64,000 nt of DNA from CAIYRG01 sp964446945 (GTDB lineage: Bacteria; Pseudomonadota; Alphaproteobacteria; Micropepsales; Micropepsaceae): the NCBI GenBank assembly GCA_964446945.1, contig CAYUQO010000001.1, forward strand, positions 62,001 to 126,000, in the 5' to 3' direction. Each line of letters opens with the position of its first letter. The first letter of the stretch is position 1. The position numbers and the translations under genes are program-made. Positions 51,276 to 59,807 of the stretch are shown one piece after another. Under the pieces are notes generated by a model. The model made no database searches, had not been told where the DNA came from, and worked only from the letters and a program-made list of their open reading frames with translations.

Positions 51276-52370
51276 TTACAGCCGGAGCAGTTCCTCGGCA
51301 TTGCGGCCAAGGATCATCTCCTTGCGCTTGTCCGACAGATCGCCTCGCGTGCGAATGCTGCGGACGGTGTGCGGGAATTCGGAATCATAATGCGGATAGT
51401 CCGACGCCATCAGAACATGGGTGTCCGGAAATTCTTCGAACACCCGGTCCATCTTGCCCTCGTCCGCCTCGCAGGTGACCCAGACATTGCGCCGGATAAG
51501 ATCGGAGGGCTGCGTCTTCAAATCCGAGAATCCGTGCTTCATGAACTCGAAATCATCGTCCATGCGATGCATCCAGTACAGGATCCATTCCGCCGAGCAT
51601 TCGAAGAAGCAGACGCGCAGTTTCGGGAATTTCTCAAACACACCGCCGCAGACGAGCCCGGCAAGACCCATGGTGCAATTGAACGGGCGTCCCAGCACGT
51701 GATTGGGAAAATGTGCGGGTGGCTTTCCCTTCTTATGGAACATGTTCTGCATCGGACCGCCGGAATTCGGATGGCACATGAGCGCAACATCGAGTTCCTC
51801 GGCCGCGGCGAAGAACGGAAAGAACGCCTCTTCGTCGAGCGTACGGGTCCGCGTGTAGGGGGTGAGATGCGCGACCTTGAAGCCCAGCTCTTTCACACAT
51901 CGCCGTAGCTCGTCGGCCATGGCTTCGGGCTTGCCGGCGGGCATGATGGCGCAAGGCAGCAGCCGGTTCTCGCGCCCTTTCACCAGTCTGTGGACCCAGT
52001 TGTTGTAACAGCGCGCCAGTTCGACACCGAGGTCGCCGGGTTCGAGCGCGGGGATGGAGATCTTCGTCGGGAAGATAATCTGCTTGTCGATGCCTTCCTT
52101 GTCGTTGTCGGCAACGCGGCGCTTCATGTCGAAGCCGCCTTCCTGGCGCTCGGCGATCTCGCCGCCAAGCCAGTTGCTCTTCTTGAAATAGATCCAGTCA
52201 TGTTTGGCGGACGAGCCGCTGAACGGGTGCTCGAACTCGACCTCGCGGATATCGTCCGGATTGTTCAACCGCTTCGGCTTGCTCTTCGCGAACTCGCCCT
52301 TCAGGTCATAGATTTCGTCGAGGAAATAGCTGTCGCGCAGATGCGAATCCATGTCGATGACAAGTGTCAT
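51276..52370 (-). CDS. Amidohydrolase family protein (ACMSD-like)
   Basis: A metal-dependent hydrolase or decarboxylase of 364 residues in the amidohydrolase-2 group. VIDMDSHLRDSYF replaces the usual HxH metal site with DSH; other ligands lie in CHPNSGG (His), FFECSAEWILYWMHRMD and ASDYPHYDSEFP (catalytic Asp). The large N-terminal insertion (FEHPFSG; DWIYFKKSNW) is typical of this subgroup, some of which decarboxylate aromatic acids. Likely acts with the bicupin and the binding protein that flank it. Confidence 0.86.
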   Translation of the reverse strand: MTLVIDMDSHLRDSYFLDEIYDLKGEFAKSKPKRLNNPDDIREVEFEHPFSGSSAKHDWIYFKKSNWLGGEIAERQEGGFDMKRRVADNDKEGIDKQIIFPTKISIPALEPGDLGVELARCYNNWVHRLVKGRENRLLPCAIMPAGKPEAMADELRRCVKELGFKVAHLTPYTRTRTLDEEAFFPFFAAAEELDVALMCHPNSGGPMQNMFHKKGKPPAHFPNHVLGRPFNCTMGLAGLVCGGVFEKFPKLRVCFFECSAEWILYWMHRMDDDFEFMKHGFSDLKTQPSDLIRRNVWVTCEADEGKMDRVFEEFPDTHVLMASDYPHYDSEFPHTVRSIRTRGDLSDKRKEMILGRNAEELLRL

Positions 52371-52454
52371 TGCCGTCCCATTTGAAATTTCGTCGTGAAA
52401 ACTATAGCCCGCGCGCGGTCAAAAACCACCACGCAAAGTCGCCGCGGGTTTGGG

Positions 52455-53471
52455 TCACCGGATCCCGGCATCCATCGCGTAAGTCAGGTCGACCATTTCG
52501 GTCGCTTGCGGCAGCGGCGGTTTCACGAATCCATATTTGGCCAGCAACTTGATCGTCGCCGTCAGCCCGTTGATGTCGATCTCGGCATCCTGCGGCAACA
52601 CATGGTATTTGGCATCCCAGAAATAATCGAGCATCTGGCGCGCCTGCTTTTCGGGCTGGGCGGTCACCGCCATCGCCACCTTCACAACTTCGTCGCGGTT
52701 TTTGGGATCGTGGATAAAGCGCATCGCATCCGCGCTGGCGCGCAGATATTTCACGACGATATCGCGATGTGCTGCGGCCCAGCCGCGGTCAACCACGTCC
52801 ACCACATCGAGAAGGGGCGGGCCCGCTTCGCTGTGCAGCGCAAGCGTGTGAAAGCCGGCATCGAACAATTTATAGACGGCCGGCTGATCGACCGTGCCGG
52901 CATCGCATTTGCCGCTCAGCATGCAAGCGACGCGGGGTCCTGATCCGGCTATTTCCAGAATCGTCACATTGGAAGGGTTCAGATCATGCTGGGCGAGGAT
53001 TTCGCGTGCCGTCAGGCTGAGGATGTCGCCCAGGCGCGGTTCGGTGACCGTTTTTCCTCTGAGTTCGGCAAAGCTTTTGATCTTCGGACTGGCGACGAGA
53101 AAATAAACCGGGTTGTCCACCACACCCGAGATTCCAACGATGCCGGTCTTGTTCACCGCGCCTTCGATCAGGAATGGCGTCTGAACGCGCGTGAAGTTGA
53201 CGTCGCCCTTTTTCAATGCGGCCATCAGCGCGGTGCGGTCGCGGTCGCGGTCCCTGGTGGCAAGGAATGGCGTCTGCTGAAGCTTCAATCCTTCATGCGC
53301 GAGGAAGCCTTCGCGGTCAGCCACGGCCAATGCCAGGCCGTTGATGTTGTGTTCGGTATCGACCCCGAATTTCAGCGTGGTCAGTTCCGCAGCGGATGCA
53401 CTTTGGCCCACGCTCGAAACGGCCGCCACGGCAATCGCCGCGGCAGCCAGCCGGCAAATAAATTCACGCAC
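52455..53471 (-). CDS. NMT1/THI5-like ABC substrate-binding protein
   Basis: A periplasmic binding protein of 338 residues. GTG at 53469-53471 has GGAGG upstream and opens a signal peptide (FICRLAAAAIAVAAVSSVGQ, cleavage near ASA-AEL). The mature domain has the NMT1/SsuA-like layout (LKFGVDTEHNINGLALAVADREGF; GKTVTEPRLGDILSLTAREIL; SGKCDAGTVDQPA). No permease or ATPase gene is beside it, so its partners are elsewhere or lost. Same strand as the amidohydrolase and bicupin genes, 84 bases upstream. Confidence 0.88.
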   Translation of the reverse strand: MREFICRLAAAAIAVAAVSSVGQSASAAELTTLKFGVDTEHNINGLALAVADREGFLAHEGLKLQQTPFLATRDRDRDRTALMAALKKGDVNFTRVQTPFLIEGAVNKTGIVGISGVVDNPVYFLVASPKIKSFAELRGKTVTEPRLGDILSLTAREILAQHDLNPSNVTILEIAGSGPRVACMLSGKCDAGTVDQPAVYKLFDAGFHTLALHSEAGPPLLDVVDVVDRGWAAAHRDIVVKYLRASADAMRFIHDPKNRDEVVKVAMAVTAQPEKQARQMLDYFWDAKYHVLPQDAEIDINGLTATIKLLAKYGFVKPPLPQATEMVDLTYAMDAGIR

Positions 53472-53562
53472 GGTCAACCCTCCGGGACGGAATTCGTCTC
53501 GAGCGCCAGCATTTCCGAAAATCCGGCTGTTGCAAAGGGCAATGGGTGCCTTGCTGCTGCGT

Positions 53563-54948
53563 CTAAAGCACGGCGCTGGCGCGGGTCTCGGGCGGAGAGG
53601 CGTGAGAACGCGGGCGTTCTTCCGCGCCGTACAGATACTCTCGCTTGAAGCGGCAAAGCCTTTCCAGCGCCGCGACATCCGTCACCTTGATGTGGCCCCT
53701 GGTGAAAATCTCGATTCCCAGCGGACGGAACCGGCGCAGAATCCGATTCACGTGGATTGGGCTAAGTCCGCAGGCATCGGCAATCTGCGCCTGGGTGAGC
53801 GGCAGCACAACATCCGGCCCATGACTGCTGCTCTTGTACCGCTCGAGAAACTCGCAAAGGAGATGCGCCACGCGCAGCGACGCGCTGTGTTGGCCGGAGA
53901 ACCAGACCCATTCCTTCAGGATTGACGTTTCGAGCACCGCTGCGCGCCACAGCACCCGTGAAAATTCCGGATGCGCCGCGACCACGGTTTCCAGATCGGC
54001 CGGAAAAATCTGGCTCACTTTGCAGTCGACCAGTGCCGAGATGCCGTAGGTGACCGGACCAAGGTCGCATTGCAGATTGGCGATGTCGCCCGGGAAGTGG
54101 AAAGAGATGATCCGCCTTCTGCCCTCAGGCGAGGATTGATAAGTCGCGGCCACACCGTCGAGCACGACCAATATCTGCGAGGACGGCGCATTCTCATTCA
54201 CGATGCTCTGACCGGCATGGAACAACCGGGGTTGATACCGGGAGGCGACGTTGCTCAGGAAGTCGATGGCGACATCGCCGCTGTTCTTCCTGGGCGGATG
54301 GGGGACAACAGCCGGGCTCTCGTCCTGCTGCTCGGGGAAATGCAACACAAAGGTGCAGCCGCCTTCCGGAGTCGCTGGACCAAAACCGATCTTGCCCTGA
54401 AGCTGCCGCGCGAGGCCCTGGATCAATTGCGTGCCCGTGCCCTCGGCCGCGCCATCCTGTAGCCCACGCCCATTGTCCTGAACCAGGAGTAACAGCTGTC
54501 TGTCCGGCTCCTTTTTCAAAACAATTCGTATACGGCCTTCCTCTTCGCCGGAAAAAGCATGGCGGAGAGCGTTGGTGATCGCTTCAGAGGCGATGAGCCC
54601 GAGCGGAATTGCCCGCTTCGGCGGCAACCGAACCGGCTCTGTCGACAGATCAAAAGAAATGCGGCCGCCGGAGCCAATACTGCTGCAGATGCGCGCGAGA
54701 TACTGGTCGACCGCGATTCCGATCCGCCGGGAGTCGTCACCGAGATCATGCGCGGCGGCAATGGCCGTAAGGCGGCGACTCGCTTCCTCAAGATGATGCG
54801 CAGCGGTTTCGTTTCCGGCCTGCCTCGCCTGAAGCTGGAGGATGCTAACCGCAAGTTGTATGCTGTTTTTCGCCCGGTGATCGGCTTCGCGATAGGCCAT
54901 TTCGGAGAGCGAATCTGAACTCGGAACCGGTGGGGCGAAGAGCTGCAT
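53563..54948 (-). CDS. Histidine kinase / Crp-Fnr transcription factor fusion
   Basis: A 461-residue protein joining two normally separate modules. N-terminus: HisKA_2-type dimerisation domain with candidate phospho-acceptor His24 in ADHRAKNSIQLAVSILQLQ, then HATPase with Asn126 (SEAITNALRHAF), DNGRGL (158-163) and a GTGTQLI lid (170-176). C-terminus: cyclic-nucleotide-type barrel (about 230-345, LFHAGQSIVNENAPSS; ISFHFPGDIANLQ) and Crp helix-turn-helix (403-427, LTQAQIADACGLSPIHVNR). No Fnr cysteine cluster. No membrane helix. Nearby: MBL-fold gene (divergent) and membrane sensor kinase. Confidence 0.9.
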   Translation of the reverse strand: MQLFAPPVPSSDSLSEMAYREADHRAKNSIQLAVSILQLQARQAGNETAAHHLEEASRRLTAIAAAHDLGDDSRRIGIAVDQYLARICSSIGSGGRISFDLSTEPVRLPPKRAIPLGLIASEAITNALRHAFSGEEEGRIRIVLKKEPDRQLLLLVQDNGRGLQDGAAEGTGTQLIQGLARQLQGKIGFGPATPEGGCTFVLHFPEQQDESPAVVPHPPRKNSGDVAIDFLSNVASRYQPRLFHAGQSIVNENAPSSQILVVLDGVAATYQSSPEGRRRIISFHFPGDIANLQCDLGPVTYGISALVDCKVSQIFPADLETVVAAHPEFSRVLWRAAVLETSILKEWVWFSGQHSASLRVAHLLCEFLERYKSSSHGPDVVLPLTQAQIADACGLSPIHVNRILRRFRPLGIEIFTRGHIKVTDVAALERLCRFKREYLYGAEERPRSHASPPETRASAVL

Positions 54949-55360
54949 GACACCTGACCTGTGGTGATGAACCCGTCCCCCGGGCGAGTGTCAGAACCCT
55001 ATCACCGCCGCCTTCCGCTGTACATTAACCTAGATTAACGGCGAGAAATTTGAACGCAGTGGCAACGTGTTGCAGCAAGAATGTTGCAGGAACTTGTAAT
55101 AAAGATCAGCGAGTTACAGCGAACCTGGATATTGCTTGAGTTCAGGCGCGCGCGAACATGATCCCACGCTGTACAATTGGCTGTGCATAACTTGCCGCCT
55201 GTGGACAACTACGCAGTCGCCCCAACCTGTCACAGCTGGCGATGTTCTCCGGTGGTCGTTCCAGCTACCAAAGTCGTCACCGGCTGCGTGAATGGGCCGA
55301 AGCTGGTGTCTTCCTCGAATCCCAGTGGTACTTTTCGCTGACTTGGCAGGGGAGGCGGTT
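54949..55360. promoter_or_regulatory. Divergent intergenic region with palindromes
   Basis: A 412-base region without a gene between the kinase/Crp fusion (minus) and the MBL-fold gene (plus). TTAACCTAGATTAA at 55025-55038 is palindromic except for its two flank bases around CTAG. GCAACGTGTTGC at 55062-55073 is an inverted repeat, and TGTTGCAG occurs twice (55068-55075, 55082-55089). These lie 77-140 bases upstream of the fusion gene and are candidate operators, possibly autoregulatory. Confidence 0.45.
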
Positions 55361-56227
55361 TTGCATCATCGAATCGTGAGTTCATGCAGCGCTGTTGCGA
55401 CGCTGGTTTTTCTTAGTGCGATCGCACTTGCTCACGCGGCTGCTCCGGAGCTGATGGCCAAAAAGGTCAAAGACAATGTCTATATCGTGCAGGGCGGCGT
55501 CAGCAATTCCACAATCATCATTGGCCAGGACGGTGTCATCGTGGTCGACGCGGAAAACCGGCCGCCGGATGGCAGGGAACTTGTCGCTGAAATCGGAAAG
55601 CTGACGAACAAACCGCTGACCACGGTTATCCTCACCCATAGCGATCCGGACCATGTACGCGGGCTCGGCGGGTTTCCCCACGGACTGACGATCATCTCCC
55701 ACGAGAACGACAAAAAAGAAATCGAACAGGATCTGGCCGCTGGAGGAGACAAATCGCCGCCGCGAGACTATCTGCCCAACAGAATCGTCACGCAAATGCG
55801 GGAAGACTTGGTGATTGACGGCGTGAAACTCGCGCTGATCCATACTGCGCCCGCGCATACCAGTGGCGACCTCGCCGTCTATCTTCCGGACGAGAGGGTG
55901 ATTGTCAGCGGCGATCTCTTAAGCGATGGCGACCCAACGCTTCACCTTGAGAAGAATGGCAGTTCGGAAGGTTGGATAAGATTCGTTTCTGACCTCGTGG
56001 CTCTCGATGCGGATATTTATATTCGCGGCCACGCGGATGTCACAACGAAAGCTCAGGTGCGCGCAGTTCTCGCGAAAACGGAGGCGAAACGCGCGAAAAT
56101 CGTCGAGCTTGTGAAACAGGGCAAATCGCTCGATGAGATCAAGCAGGCGGTCGGCGATCCGCTGAAGAATCCATCCCGGTTTCCGACCTTTACCGAGACG
56201 ACGTATCAGGAGCTTTCCGGAAAATAA
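55361..56227 (+). CDS. Periplasmic metallo-beta-lactamase-fold hydrolase
   Basis: An MBL-fold protein of about 288 residues. I choose the TTG at 55361 (GGGGAGG five bases upstream), which opens a signal peptide (CSAVATLVFLSAIALAHAAA). Metal-binding motifs: THSDPDHVRGLGG, where the family's second His of HxHxDH is Asp; then HTAPAHTSGDLAVYLP, VIVSGDLL and YIRGHADV. Substrate unknown; such proteins include glyoxalase II-like and sulfatase-like types. A GTG at 55292 would add 23 residues. Confidence 0.85.
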   Translation: MHHRIVSSCSAVATLVFLSAIALAHAAAPELMAKKVKDNVYIVQGGVSNSTIIIGQDGVIVVDAENRPPDGRELVAEIGKLTNKPLTTVILTHSDPDHVRGLGGFPHGLTIISHENDKKEIEQDLAAGGDKSPPRDYLPNRIVTQMREDLVIDGVKLALIHTAPAHTSGDLAVYLPDERVIVSGDLLSDGDPTLHLEKNGSSEGWIRFVSDLVALDADIYIRGHADVTTKAQVRAVLAKTEAKRAKIVELVKQGKSLDEIKQAVGDPLKNPSRFPTFTETTYQELSGK

Positions 56228-56242
56228 CCGGGCGTTTTCGGC

Positions 56243-58237
56243 CTACGCAGCCTGGCTGGCCAATTGCTGTTCGGCCGATCTGGAAGGTGCCGCAGTCTTC
56301 GCGCTCACACGCTCAAACGGCAAGTGCAGGGTCACCGTTGTGCCAAGCCCGACTTCGCTTTCGATACTCAGACTGCCGCCATGGAGCTCGGCAAGATGTT
56401 TGGCGAGAGGGAGTCCCAACCCGGCTCCTTCGTGTTGGCGGCTCAATCTGCTGTCGATCTGGCCGAATGCTTCGAGAGCACGCGGAATATCTTCCGGTGC
56501 CATGCCGATTCCATTGTCCCGGATTGCAATCGATAAGCCGCTTCCGGCACGGAAGGCGGATACCTGGATGTTGCCGCCCGGCGGTGTGAATTTCACGGCA
56601 TTTGAGAGCAGGTTGAGGAGGATTTGCCGGATTCGGCGATGATCGGCACGAATTGCGGGCAGATTCCCCGGCATTGATCCGGACAGAGACACGGCCGCCC
56701 GCTCAGCCTGTGGCCCGATGAGGCGCATGCAGTCCTGAACGGCACTCGCGACATCGATTGGCTCCTCGTGCAATTCGACTCGCCCGGCCTCGAGTTTTGC
56801 CATGTCCAACATTTCATTGATGAGGCCAAGCAGGTGAGTGCCGCTTTCCAGGATGTCCTCTGCATACCGGCGATACCGGTCATTTACGCCGCCAAAGAGT
56901 TCGCGCGCGATCATGTCGGAAAAGCCGATGATCGCGTTGAGCGGCGTGCGCAACTCATGGCTCATATTGGCAAGAAAATTCGACTTGGCGCGGTTCGCTG
57001 CTTCCGCTGCCTCTTTGGCGATCACCAACTTCTGTGCCGCGATCGCATTGTCGAGGAATATACGCAGCGCGCCGGCCAATGCACCGATCTCGTCCCGGCG
57101 GTTTTCATACGCGATTGCGCAGTCGAGATCACCGTCGGCGACCGAGCGCATCGCATGGGCCATGGTGCTCATCGGGCGAACGACGCCCCTTAACACGTAG
57201 AGCACCGTGATCATCCCGATCCCGGAAAACACCGCCATGAGCACAAGAGCCGAATAAAGATTGCGTTCGGCGGCATCTTCTTGGGCTGCGGCATGCGCGC
57301 TGGAAAGTGTGAACGCTGTATTGACGACGGCAAAAACTGTCTGCTGGCCTGCAGCGGTAAGTTTTGCCAATTGCGACTCGGCGGTCGCTACCGAACGCCC
57401 CGTATTGAGGTCTTCCAGATATCGGTCGCGTAGCGGAAGGTATTTGGAAAAATAGTCGCGATCCACCGCGTCAATTGCTTCACGCAGCTTCGGCGGTGTC
57501 GAGTCAAGCCGTGCTTTATCGCGGACGAAACGCCAATTTCCTTCGATGCGCCCTGCGAGCACCGCGAACTGGCGCTGTTGCTCGCTGGACAGCGGAACGC
57601 CGGCCGCTATTGCATCATGCAGAAGTCGCCGGTCATCGCCGGAGTCCGAGCGTACCAACCAGGTTACCTGCTTTATCTCGATCATATTGGCGATGAAGGC
57701 ATCGGTCTGGCTGAGTTCGTTTTCCAACTGGTCCGAGAGCGCCTCGATCGCCACAACCACCCTGCCATTGGCCGCAAGCCATTCGCGATCCAGGCCCATT
57801 CGGCGCCGGTCGCGCGGTAATTTTACGGCATCGGTGATCTTTGGACGCTCAGCGTTATACGCAGCCATCGCACTGCGAACTTCGGCGATCATCGGCTCGT
57901 TGCCGGTCACCTCGAATTCACTCGCGCTGAGTTTATCGATCGCGGTTTCGAGTGTTTTCAGCAACCGGGCATGCCGCGTTGCGATCTCCTGCAGCAGCGC
58001 GCTTCCAGCAGGTTCGGGGCTTCGAATTGCGGTGTCGACGATGGCGCGCTCGAGACGCGCAGCCTGGATCGCCGAAAAGAGATCGTTCGATATATCGACA
58101 ATGGCCGGAACGCCCCGCGCCTCGCGCGCCGCCGTGCCCGCTTGCAGCGCGTAGAAGACGCAGGTTGCCACCAGCGCGACCGTCATAAGAATGGTCACCG
58201 CCGGTAGCAGCACACTGATGGACCACAGCCGCTTCAT
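56243..58237 (-). CDS. Membrane-bound sensor histidine kinase
   Basis: A 664-residue kinase. Helix 1 (about 8-30) and helix 2 (about 330-350, LVLMAVFSGIGMITVLYVL) flank a large helical periplasmic sensor domain without a family I recognise. HAMP follows (VVRPMSTMAHAMRSVADGDL), then HisKA with the phospho-acceptor His in ANMSHELRTPLNAI and HATPase (LLSNAVKFTPPGG; DNGIGMAPEDI; GAGLGLPLAKHLAELHGG). No receiver domain and no regulator gene adjacent, so the partner is elsewhere. Convergent with the MBL-fold gene. Confidence 0.93.
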   Translation of the reverse strand: MKRLWSISVLLPAVTILMTVALVATCVFYALQAGTAAREARGVPAIVDISNDLFSAIQAARLERAIVDTAIRSPEPAGSALLQEIATRHARLLKTLETAIDKLSASEFEVTGNEPMIAEVRSAMAAYNAERPKITDAVKLPRDRRRMGLDREWLAANGRVVVAIEALSDQLENELSQTDAFIANMIEIKQVTWLVRSDSGDDRRLLHDAIAAGVPLSSEQQRQFAVLAGRIEGNWRFVRDKARLDSTPPKLREAIDAVDRDYFSKYLPLRDRYLEDLNTGRSVATAESQLAKLTAAGQQTVFAVVNTAFTLSSAHAAAQEDAAERNLYSALVLMAVFSGIGMITVLYVLRGVVRPMSTMAHAMRSVADGDLDCAIAYENRRDEIGALAGALRIFLDNAIAAQKLVIAKEAAEAANRAKSNFLANMSHELRTPLNAIIGFSDMIARELFGGVNDRYRRYAEDILESGTHLLGLINEMLDMAKLEAGRVELHEEPIDVASAVQDCMRLIGPQAERAAVSLSGSMPGNLPAIRADHRRIRQILLNLLSNAVKFTPPGGNIQVSAFRAGSGLSIAIRDNGIGMAPEDIPRALEAFGQIDSRLSRQHEGAGLGLPLAKHLAELHGGSLSIESEVGLGTTVTLHLPFERVSAKTAAPSRSAEQQLASQAA

Positions 58238-58498
58238 CTGGCGCGAACTCGCAACGCCAGCCGCTCACAAGCGCGGAGTGTTCCTCCCACGGATATTGTG
58301 AAGAGCGCCACCGAACGAGACCCCCAACAAAGACTCCGTTTAAAGTCTGAAACGGTTAATGGCGGCCTAACGAGGATGAAGGAATTGGCGAGGACAGTGC
58401 CTCAAGGCATGTTTTTCCTCCGAAGGTCACGGTGCGCTGCGCGTCAGCAGCCCGCCTTCCGAGCCGCGAGTTGCAGCCGGTGCGGCGAAGCTGCGGAG

Positions 58499-58526
58499 CC
58501 CCGGACGCGCAAAGCGCGATCCGGGG
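58499..58526. repeat. REP-like palindrome beside tRNA-Leu
   Basis: CCCCGGACGCGC, AAA, GCGCGATCCGGGG: a near-perfect 12-13-bp hairpin seven bases beyond the 3' end of the tRNA gene. It could end the tRNA transcript or be a REP-like element. The rest of 58238-58498 shows no coding frame I support. Confidence 0.6.
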
Positions 58527-58532
58527 AAAGGG

Positions 58533-58619
58533 TGGTGCCCCCGGCCGGACTTGAACCAGCACGCCCTCGCGGGCAACAGATTTTGAGTCTGCCGCGTCTA
58601 CCGATTCCGCCACGGGGGC
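58533..58619 (-). tRNA. tRNA-Leu (anticodon CAA)
   Basis: Reads as a complete type II tRNA of 87 bases on the minus strand. Acceptor GCCCCCG pairs with CGGGGGC, discriminator A, encoded CCA. D-arm GGCGGAATCGGTAGACGC, anticodon stem GCAGA/TCTGT around loop CTCAAAA (anticodon CAA), a variable arm GCCCGCGAGGGC, and T-arm GCTGGTTCAAGTCCGGC. The long variable arm and AATCGGTAGAC D-loop are leucine-type. Confidence 0.96.
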
Positions 58620-58982
58620 ACGTTGTGCGTTACGAACCGGCGGGCGCGGATCATAGCGCCCCGACCAAGTGCGGCAAGTCCGCACTTAGCGGAATCAAAA
58701 AAAGACGCGCGCGATGCGTGCCAGGCGTACCTGCACCCCAATGAAATTCGCTCTCCGCTTGCACCGGGCGAAATTGCTTGCGCCCGCAGATCCCGGCGCG
58801 CTTTGGCCGCCATATTTGATTCCGCCAGTGCGGCTACGCCGCGCTCGTCGGGGGGCACTCAGTGGCCGGGGTCAAGCCCGGCCATGACATCGGATGGGGG
58901 CGTGCTGCTACCCTCAGGAGGAGGGTATCGGGGTGATTCGACCCGATCGTGAAGTGCTGTACATTGCGGGCCAATTTCCGGG
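58620..58982. other. Non-coding region with a palindromic repeat
   Basis: A 363-base gap between tRNA-Leu and the protease gene. TGGCCGGG at 58863-58870 pairs with CCCGGCCA (58877-58884) around GTCAAG. The neighbouring CCCGGCCATGACA (58877-58889) recurs exactly at 61772-61784 inside the bioD reading frame. A GAGG-rich segment near 58915 precedes the probable promoter/leader of the protease-bio operon. No gene seen. Confidence 0.55.
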
Positions 58983-59807
58983 ATGCACCGGCCGGGTGGT
59001 ACCGATTTGGCGACTCTGTTCTGGATCATCATTTTTATTTTCGCGATGCAGCCTCTGATCGCATCGCGCTGGTTGCGCATGACACGCGCGTCCAAGATCG
59101 CGGCGATTCAGAAATCGCGCGGTTCACGCGTGATTGCGGTCATTCACCGCCAGGAATCCATGCGTTTTTTCGGATTTCCTCTCGCCCGCTATATCGATAT
59201 GGACGACGCGGAAAAAGTCCTGAACGCCATTCGCACCACTCCTGTCGAACAGCCAATCGATGTCATCCTCCACACCCCGGGCGGGCTCGCGATAGCTGCA
59301 CTGCAGATCGCACGCGCATTACGGTCCCACCCCGGCCGAGTCACGGTTTTCATTCCGCATTTTGCAATGTCCGGAGGAACTCTGGTCGCGCTCGGCGCCG
59401 ACGAGATCGTGATGACGCAGCATGCGATGCTCGGGCCCATAGATCCCCAGATCAACGGCATGCCGGCAGCCTCGATCATCAAGGTGGCGAGCGAAAAGCC
59501 GCTGTCGGATGTCGATGACCAGACGCTGATCCTGGCCGACCTCGGCCAGAAGGCGATCGATCAGCTCAAGCGGCAGGCGACGGAATTGCTGCGGATGCCA
59601 ATGACGCCGGACGCGGCGAGGAACCTGGCCGACAAGCTCACCAGCGGCCGCTGGACGCATGATTATCCGATCACCGTCGGCGAGGCGCGCGAGCTTGGGC
59701 TGCCGGTGAATACCCAGATGCCGCAGGATGTGCTCGACCTGATGATGCTGTTCCCGCAGCCCGTCCGGACGACAGTCGAATTCGGCCCGCGTCGCAGTCC
59801 GCGCTGA
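58983..59807 (+). CDS. SDH-family ClpP-fold serine protease
   Basis: A 274-residue protein of the serine dehydrogenase proteinase (SppA/ClpP-fold) family. An N-terminal membrane helix (LFWIIIFIFAMQPLIA) is followed by DVILHTPGGLAIAALQIARAL and the nucleophile Ser in FAMSGGTLVALGADEIVM, with His in QHAMLGPIDPQ. It probably degrades or processes membrane-associated proteins. Its stop overlaps the bioF ATG (TGATG at 59805-59809), so it is translationally coupled to biotin synthesis genes. Confidence 0.87.
   Translation: MHRPGGTDLATLFWIIIFIFAMQPLIASRWLRMTRASKIAAIQKSRGSRVIAVIHRQESMRFFGFPLARYIDMDDAEKVLNAIRTTPVEQPIDVILHTPGGLAIAALQIARALRSHPGRVTVFIPHFAMSGGTLVALGADEIVMTQHAMLGPIDPQINGMPAASIIKVASEKPLSDVDDQTLILADLGQKAIDQLKRQATELLRMPMTPDAARNLADKLTSGRWTHDYPITVGEARELGLPVNTQMPQDVLDLMMLFPQPVRTTVEFGPRRSPR

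Noticed and set aside
55182..55208. Two DnaA-box-like sites (TGTGCATAA, TGTGGACAA)
   Set aside because: Each has one mismatch to TGTGGATAA, there is no AT-rich stretch or further boxes, and the flanking genes are not origin-associated.
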